Positions 13,237 through 18,005 of a DNA stretch of 18,005 nt are shown here, piece after piece (the stretch's first letter is position 1; each line of letters starts with the position of its first letter). Position numbers and translations under genes: made by a program. The DNA is from RGIG1828 sp045541875 (GTDB taxonomy: Bacteria > Bacillota > Clostridia > UMGS1810). The notes under the pieces are model-generated. The model was not told the origin of the DNA, searched no databases, and worked only from the letters and a program-made list of their open reading frames with translations. Where the stretch lies: positions 1-18,005 of the forward strand of contig JAZQJX010000082.1 in NCBI GenBank assembly GCA_045541875.1, given 5' to 3'.

Positions 13237-15177
13237 TTACACATCAAGGTTTGTTACATACTGGGCGTTTTCTTCAATAAATATTCTTCTCGGTTCAACT
13301 TCATCACCCATCAGAATACTGAAAATCTGATCTGCTTTTTCTGCATCTTCCAGTGTAACTTTCAGAAGAATTCTGTTTTTTGGATCCATTGTTGTTTCCC
13401 AAAGTTCTTTCGGATTCATTTCACCAAGACCTTTGTAGCGGCTGATGTCTACTTTTGCATTCAAATCTCCTTCTTTCATTTCTTCACTTATTCTGTCTCT
13501 TTCTTCATCGCTGAATGCAACCTGTGATTTTTTTCCTCTTGTAAGTTTATAAAGAGGTGGTTTTGCAAGATAAATGTGTCCTGCTTCTACAAGGGGTTTC
13601 ATAAATCTGAAGAAAAATGTCAGAAGAAGTGTCTGAATGTGAGATCCGTCAACGTCGGCATCGGCCATTATGATAACTTTGTCATATCTTAATTTTTCAA
13701 TGTTAAACTCTCCTGCAATTCCTGTTCCAAGAGCCTGAATTACGGGAGTGAGTTTGTCATTTCCATAAACTTTATCTGCTCTTGCTTTTTCAACGTTGAG
13801 CATTTTTCCCCAAAGAGGAAGAATTGCCTGATATTTTGAATCTCTTCCACTCTTTGCACTGCCTCCCGCTGAATCTCCTTCGACTATGTATATTTCTGTC
13901 TTTGTGGGATCTTTAACAATACAGTCTGTAAGTTTTCCGGGAAGTGAGGATGAGCCAAGGGGAGTTTTTCTGTTTGCTTCCCTTGCTTTTCTTGCAGCAA
14001 TTCTCGCTCTTGATGCAAGAAGTGCTTTTTCTATTATTGCTCTTCCTATCTGAGGATTTTCCTCGAGAAAATCGGTAAGTTTTTCTTTTACCATATTTTC
14101 CACAAGTCCTCTTATTTCTGAATTTCCGAGTTTTGTTTTTGTCTGACCTTCAAACTGAGGTTCTTCTAACTTTACAGAAATAACTGCAATGAGACCTTCC
14201 CTTGCATCTTCTCCTGTTAACTCTTCATCATCTTTCATAAGTTTATATTTTCTTGCATAATCAACCAAAACTTTTGTAAGGGCAGATTTAAAGCCTGTTT
14301 CGTGAGTTCCTCCCTCTGTGGTTGAAATGTTATTTGCAAATGATTCTATAACCTCATCATAGCCTGTATACCATGAAAGGGCAACTTCTGCAACGGAGCC
14401 GTTTTTCTCTCCGCTTACATATATTACATCTTCATGGATTTTTTCTAAAGTTTCTTTTCTTTTTTTCTTTTCATCAAAAAGATAGGATACAAAGTTTTTG
14501 ATTCCTCCTTCATACTGAAGTGTTTCAGAAACTTCTTCTTCTCCTCTTTTATCTGTAAAAACAATTTTTATGCCTCCGTTTAAGAAAGCCTGTTCACGAA
14601 GTCTTTTTAAAAGAACTTCATATTCATATTTTGTTTCTTCAAAAATTTCGGGATCTGCCCAGAATGTTACTTCTGTTCCTGTTGTATCAGTTGTGCCGAT
14701 TTCTCTCACTTCACCCTGTGGCACACCTTTTGAATAGGTCTGATACCATATTTTTTCACCGTCGTGCACCTTTACTTCAAGTTTTGTAGAAAGCGCATTA
14801 ACAACAGACGCACCAACACCGTGAAGACCTCCCGATACCTTATATCCTCCACCGCCGAATTTTCCTCCTGCATGAAGAACTGTGAAAATAACGTCAATTG
14901 TGGATATTCCCATTTTCGGATGAATGCCGTGGGGCATACCTCTTCCGTTATCTCTTACGGTTACGGAATCATCACTGTTTAATGTAACATCAATTTGTGT
15001 ACAAAAACCTGCAAGGGCTTCGTCGATTGAGTTATCCACAATTTCATACACAAGGTGATGAAGACCTCTTATGGAAGTTGAACCGATATACATACCCGGT
15101 CTTTTTCTTACTGCTTCCAGTCCTTCCAGTATTTGTATTTGATTTTCATCATAATTGTTATTTATTATTTCTGTCAT
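13237..15177 (-). CDS. gyrB: DNA gyrase subunit B
   Basis: This is the ATPase subunit of DNA gyrase, 646 residues, typical of the shorter gram-positive GyrB. The GHKL ATP site shows EIVDNSIDEA (45-54), DNGRGMP (76-82) and GLHGVG (117-122). The transducer domain follows, then the TOPRIM region with EGDSAGGSAKSGRD (433-446) and the metal-binding DADVDG (506-511), and the C-terminal RYKGLGEM motif. The residue aligned with E. coli Lys447 is tryptophan 456, in ILPLWGKMLNVEKAR; Lys or Arg is more usual there. GAAAGGAAAAAG precedes the ATG. It lies between remB and gyrA as in Bacillus and Clostridia, under shared leftward transcription. Confidence 0.98.
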   Translation of the reverse strand: MTEIINNNYDENQIQILEGLEAVRKRPGMYIGSTSIRGLHHLVYEIVDNSIDEALAGFCTQIDVTLNSDDSVTVRDNGRGMPHGIHPKMGISTIDVIFTVLHAGGKFGGGGYKVSGGLHGVGASVVNALSTKLEVKVHDGEKIWYQTYSKGVPQGEVREIGTTDTTGTEVTFWADPEIFEETKYEYEVLLKRLREQAFLNGGIKIVFTDKRGEEEVSETLQYEGGIKNFVSYLFDEKKKRKETLEKIHEDVIYVSGEKNGSVAEVALSWYTGYDEVIESFANNISTTEGGTHETGFKSALTKVLVDYARKYKLMKDDEELTGEDAREGLIAVISVKLEEPQFEGQTKTKLGNSEIRGLVENMVKEKLTDFLEENPQIGRAIIEKALLASRARIAARKAREANRKTPLGSSSLPGKLTDCIVKDPTKTEIYIVEGDSAGGSAKSGRDSKYQAILPLWGKMLNVEKARADKVYGNDKLTPVIQALGTGIAGEFNIEKLRYDKVIIMADADVDGSHIQTLLLTFFFRFMKPLVEAGHIYLAKPPLYKLTRGKKSQVAFSDEERDRISEEMKEGDLNAKVDISRYKGLGEMNPKELWETTMDPKNRILLKVTLEDAEKADQIFSILMGDEVEPRRIFIEENAQYVTNLDV

Positions 15178-15193
15178 AATCTTTTTCCTTTCA

Positions 15194-15457
15194 TTATTTC
15201 AAATCAAATATATTTGCTCTTTTAGAAAGTGTCTGAGATGATATGGGTGAAATGTAAAGTGTTTGTTTTCCTTTTTCTTCGGTGAGAATGTATGACCTTG
15301 GTAAATCTTCTTCGCTTACATTTACAACAATATTATTTTTTGATGCTCTTTTAAAAAATTCATTTGTAATTTTTGAAGTTGAGGTGTTGTCTAAATCAAA
15401 AATCGCAACAATCGTTTTTTTTCTCACTTCAATATCTGCTCCGAGATGAATATACAT
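15194..15457 (-). CDS. remB: RemB/YaaB-like DUF370 regulatory protein
   Basis: This small protein of 87 residues starts MYIHLGADIEVRKKTIVAIFDL, quoted in part, the hallmark of the DUF370 family; the paired element PRSYILTEEKGKQTLYISP (53-71) is also characteristic. Its position between recF and gyrB is that of Bacillus subtilis remB (yaaB), one of two proteins affecting extracellular matrix gene expression. The homologue RemA is a DNA-binding protein forming rings; whether RemB binds DNA is less clear. It starts 4 bp after recF and ends 16 bp before gyrB, inside the operon. Function here is inferred from family and position only. Confidence 0.9.
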   Translation of the reverse strand: MYIHLGADIEVRKKTIVAIFDLDNTSTSKITNEFFKRASKNNIVVNVSEEDLPRSYILTEEKGKQTLYISPISSQTLSKRANIFDLK

Positions 15458-15461
15458 TTTC

Positions 15462-16544
15462 TCACCTCTTTTCCTCTTTTATGACTTTACCATTTTCTAC
15501 TTTGAAAACATAGCAGTCTTCATCAAAATAATCTTCTTTGTCTGTGCAGGTTATAATAACCTGCTTATCTTTTATTTTTTCTATAAAAAACTTTCTTCTT
15601 TCAACATCAAGTTCACTTAAAATATCATCCAAAAGAAGTATGGGTTCTTCTCCTGTTTTTTCTTTTATGATGTCACATTCTGAAAGTTTAAGTTTCAAAA
15701 CACAACTTCTCATCTGCCCCTGAGAACCGAATTTTTTTATGTTTATATCATTCATAAATATTTCAAAATCGTCTCTGTGAGGACCTTGCTGTGTCATTCC
15801 TTTTTCAATGTCACGCTGTCTTGATGAAAAAAGTTCATTTTTAAAATTTTCCTTATCTTTATAATCACCTTTTATGCTTGGTGAATATTTTAATTTTATA
15901 AATTCCGTTTTTTCATCTTCTTTTCCTATGTTATTTACAGTTTCATTTATTTTTTCTATTGCCTTTTCTCTCATTTTGCAGATTTCCACGCCTATTGATG
16001 CTAATTTTTCTTCCCATATATCCATGGTATCGGCAATATTTTTATTACCTGATTTTAAAAGATTGTTTCTTTGTTTTAAAACTCTGTAATAACTTATGAG
16101 ATTTTTAAAATATGATGGTTTTATCTGACTTATAAATGAATCAAGAAATTTTCTTCGCTCTCCCGGCCCTTCCTTTATTAAAGAAAGAAAGTCGGGAGTG
16201 AAAATTACCATTGAATAAACACCTATAAGTTCGCTTAATTTTTCAATTTGTACACCTTTTAACTTTATGCTTTTTTTATCTGATACAAAAATATATGAAG
16301 AATCAGTTTGTCCGCCCGATTCAAATTCTGCTTCTATTTTTGAATAGGGCTTTCCAAAATTTATGATTTCATTTTCTCTTAAAGATCTGAAAGATTTTCC
16401 GCTTTGAAAATAATATATGGCTTCTATGATATTTGTTTTTCCCTGTCCGTTTTTTCCATATATTATATTTGTTTTTGGAGAAAATTCAATTTTTTCATTT
16501 TCATAATTTCTGAAGTTTGTAAGATACAAATTTTTTATAATCAT
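15462..16544 (-). CDS. recF: DNA replication and repair protein RecF
   Basis: RecF is an SMC-like ATPase that helps load RecA at gapped DNA with RecO and RecR. It has 360 residues, the standard length. N-terminal NLYLTNFRNYENE (5-17) is typical, followed by Walker A GKNGQGKT (30-37), GPGERRKFLD (126-135), GPHRDDFEIF (254-263), the signature SQGQMRS (274-280), and Walker B PILLLDDILSELD (301-313). Its start codon overlaps the yaaA stop by 4 bp, implying translational coupling. Codon use is more A/T-rich than in the left-half genes. Confidence 0.98.
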   Translation of the reverse strand: MIIKNLYLTNFRNYENEKIEFSPKTNIIYGKNGQGKTNIIEAIYYFQSGKSFRSLRENEIINFGKPYSKIEAEFESGGQTDSSYIFVSDKKSIKLKGVQIEKLSELIGVYSMVIFTPDFLSLIKEGPGERRKFLDSFISQIKPSYFKNLISYYRVLKQRNNLLKSGNKNIADTMDIWEEKLASIGVEICKMREKAIEKINETVNNIGKEDEKTEFIKLKYSPSIKGDYKDKENFKNELFSSRQRDIEKGMTQQGPHRDDFEIFMNDINIKKFGSQGQMRSCVLKLKLSECDIIKEKTGEEPILLLDDILSELDVERRKFFIEKIKDKQVIITCTDKEDYFDEDCYVFKVENGKVIKEEKR

Positions 16545-16762
16545 TTTACTACCTTCATATAAAAATCTTCATCTTCAAATTTTATAAGTATTTCATCTTC
16601 TGAATATATTTTTCTTCCTCTTCTTTCTTCTTTTTCGCCGTTTACAAAAACAATTCCTGATTTTATCATATCTTTTGCTTCTGCTCCGTCAAAAGAAAGT
16701 CCTGCAAATTTTATGAGTTGGTCAAGTTTTATATATTCAGTTGTGATTTTAATTTCATTCAT
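16541..16762 (-). CDS. yaaA: S4-domain RNA-binding protein YaaA
   Basis: The protein has 73 residues, and most of its length is one S4 RNA-binding domain: IKLDQLIKFAGLSFDGAEAK (11-30) and IKSGIVFVNGE (33-43). It lies between dnaN and recF, the position of yaaA (also called rlbA) in Bacillus, where it is associated with ribosome assembly. It begins 20 bp after dnaN and overlaps recF by 4 bp. The name follows the Bacillus gene and should not be confused with the unrelated peroxide-response yaaA of E. coli. Confidence 0.93.
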   Translation of the reverse strand: MNEIKITTEYIKLDQLIKFAGLSFDGAEAKDMIKSGIVFVNGEKEERRGRKIYSEDEILIKFEDEDFYMKVVK

Positions 16763-16782
16763 AATTTTTCTCTTTTCAAAAA

Positions 16783-17895
16783 TCAGTTTTTGTTTTTAAG
16801 TTCCATGGGAAGAACCATATAAAGATATGAATCTCCCTCCAGGGGTTTAATAACAAAAGGACCTCTCATATTTGTAAATTCAAAGTTTGCATATTCATGT
16901 TCAATACATTTTAATGCATTTAAAATAAGTTTTGAATTTACACCAATTCTTAAATCATCACCATATTTATCCACTTCTGTTTTTTCACAGAAATTACCCA
17001 TTTTTGAAATACATTCAACTGTAATTTCAGAATTTTTAAGTTTTAAGATAACAGGAATTTTAGGATCATCATAGTTAATGATAATTGATGCTCTTTCAAT
17101 CATTCCTCTGAAATTATCTACATTTATTTTTGCATGAATATTTGCCTGAGGGGGAACGAGTTTTCTGTAATCCAAAAATTCTCCCTGCAAAAGTCTTGAA
17201 GTTATGGTAAATGAATCATATATGAACATTACACATGAATCATCAACCTTTATATCAACAATTGTAGAATCATCTTTTAAAATTTTTGAAATTTCAGATA
17301 ATACTCTTCCCGGAACAACAAATTTTAAATCATTTATATTGGTTTCAGGGATAATCTGATTTCTGAGAGCAAGTCTTGTACGGTCAATTGCAATTGCCTT
17401 TAAGTTGCTTTTGTTAATTTCAAAGCAAATTCCCGTAAAGATGGGTTTGCTTTCATCATCAGATACGGCAAAGAGAGTGTTTTTAATAATATCTTTAAAA
17501 TTTTTGGAATAAATTCTTATAAATTCTCCATCTTCTACCTTTGATATTTCAGGATAACCTTCGCTTGAAAGATAGAGAATGTTAAAAAGTGTATTTTCAC
17601 ATACAATTTTCATTTCATTGTTGTCTGTTGTATAAAGTTTTACTTTTCCTTCAGGAATGTTTCTTATAATATCATAAAAAATTCTTGAATCTACAATAAG
17701 TGTTCCGCACTCTTCAATGTTTGCATCAAAAATACTTTCAATGCTCATATTTCCGTCAGAGCCGGTAAGTTTTATTTTATCTGTTACTTCAATTTTCATT
17801 CCCTTTAAAATGTCAACGGGATTGTTGGGAAGTATTGCTTTTGAAACTGTTTCAATAGATTTTAAAAGTAATTCTTTATCACATGAAAATTTCAT
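16783..17895 (-). CDS. dnaN: DNA polymerase III sliding clamp (beta subunit)
   Basis: This is the ring-shaped processivity clamp that tethers DNA polymerase III and binds many repair partners. It has 370 residues, consistent with three clamp domains of about 120 residues. Recognisable stretches are the N-terminal MKFSCDKELLLKSIETVSKAI (quoted in part here), GTLIVDSRIFYDIIRNIP near 64-81, FVVPGRVLSEISKIL near 196-210, and the C-terminal ending SYLYMVLPMEL, where many homologues have a similar MxLP motif. AAGGAGAG (minus strand, 17902-17909) supports the ATG. It is the first gene of the leftward block and adjoins the likely origin. Codon use is strongly A/T-biased. Confidence 0.98.
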   Translation of the reverse strand: MKFSCDKELLLKSIETVSKAILPNNPVDILKGMKIEVTDKIKLTGSDGNMSIESIFDANIEECGTLIVDSRIFYDIIRNIPEGKVKLYTTDNNEMKIVCENTLFNILYLSSEGYPEISKVEDGEFIRIYSKNFKDIIKNTLFAVSDDESKPIFTGICFEINKSNLKAIAIDRTRLALRNQIIPETNINDLKFVVPGRVLSEISKILKDDSTIVDIKVDDSCVMFIYDSFTITSRLLQGEFLDYRKLVPPQANIHAKINVDNFRGMIERASIIINYDDPKIPVILKLKNSEITVECISKMGNFCEKTEVDKYGDDLRIGVNSKLILNALKCIEHEYANFEFTNMRGPFVIKPLEGDSYLYMVLPMELKNKN

Positions 17896-17911
17896 GGTTT
17901 TCTCTCCTTGC

Positions 17912-17985
17912 TATTAAATAAATTATAATAAATATATAATATAAATTCAGTAGTAGTATTAATAGGTGTGTTGGTTTGTGGATAA
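17912..17985. other. Edge of oriC: A/T tract, DnaA-trios and DnaA box
   Basis: Reading right to left, a perfect DnaA box (TGTGGATAA, 17977-17985; TTATCCACA on the minus strand) is followed by an 11-bp G-containing spacer (17966-17976). Then come five in-frame triplets, TAG TAG TAT TAA TAG (17951-17965), four of which fit the DnaA-trio pattern, and then 36 bp of only A and T (17912-17947). The order box, spacer, trio, A/T tract, dnaN is that of the Bacillus subtilis unwinding region in the dnaA-dnaN gap. A possible minus-strand -10 for dnaN (TATAAT, 17922-17927) lies in the A/T tract. The rest of the origin and dnaA are expected beyond the window. Confidence 0.7.
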
Positions 17986-18005
17986 CCCTTTTTCTTCTTA
18001 ATATG

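Noticed and set aside
13123..13527. Phenylalanine-rich plus-strand open frame across the gyrA-gyrB junction
   Set aside because: It is antisense to two certain genes and reflects their lysine/glutamate-rich coding.
1..18005. CRISPR array, tRNA or rRNA genes, transposases, prophage or toxin-antitoxin genes
   Set aside because: I looked for these and saw no spaced repeat array, tRNA cloverleaf outside the T-box, or matching protein motifs.

Overview
The window is a low-GC Bacillota (Firmicutes) chromosome segment, most likely class Clostridia and probably an anaerobe. The support is the dnaN-yaaA-recF-remB-gyrB-gyrA gene order, a T-box leader RNA, strong purine-rich ribosome-binding sites, and an anaerobe-type phenylacetate-CoA ligase next to an ACT-domain protein. 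Genus cannot be set from the sequence alone. There are 16 protein-coding genes, no rRNA or tRNA gene, no CRISPR array and no recognisable transposase.

Positions 1-3811 (+ strand): a non-coding, inverted-repeat-rich stretch, a good promoter, then nadK, argR, recN and a dCMP/cytidine-deaminase-family gene, closely spaced and apparently one transcript. A candidate ArgR operator overlaps the -10 box, and a perfect 8-bp hairpin lies between the ribosome-binding site and start of recN.

Positions 3812-8075: a highly structured 281-bp gap ends in a terminator only about 20 nt before a gene for two ACT domains fused to a metallo-beta-lactamase domain. This gene converges with, and overlaps by 4 bp, a LysR-type regulator. 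The regulator is divergent from a sodium:solute symporter, with a palindromic LysR-type site between them centred about 65 nt upstream of the predicted symporter transcription start.

Positions 8076-10670: a promoter and a complete T-box leader with specifier UUC (phenylalanine) control three genes: phenylacetate-CoA ligase, a tandem-ACT protein, and a MIF-family (phenylpyruvate tautomerase-like) protein. T-boxes switch on when their tRNA is uncharged, so the module looks like phenylalanine supply from phenylacetate rather than phenylalanine breakdown. This is the most interesting system in the window. A strong bidirectional terminator closes it.

Positions 10694-18005 (- strand): the origin-proximal replication block dnaN, yaaA, recF, remB, gyrB, gyrA, tightly packed and transcribed leftwards. 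To the right of dnaN lie an A/T-only tract, a DnaA-trio-like run and a consensus DnaA box, the expected edge of oriC; dnaA should lie just beyond the window. Leftward replication from this origin would be co-directional with the gyrase block but head-on to most of the left-half genes.
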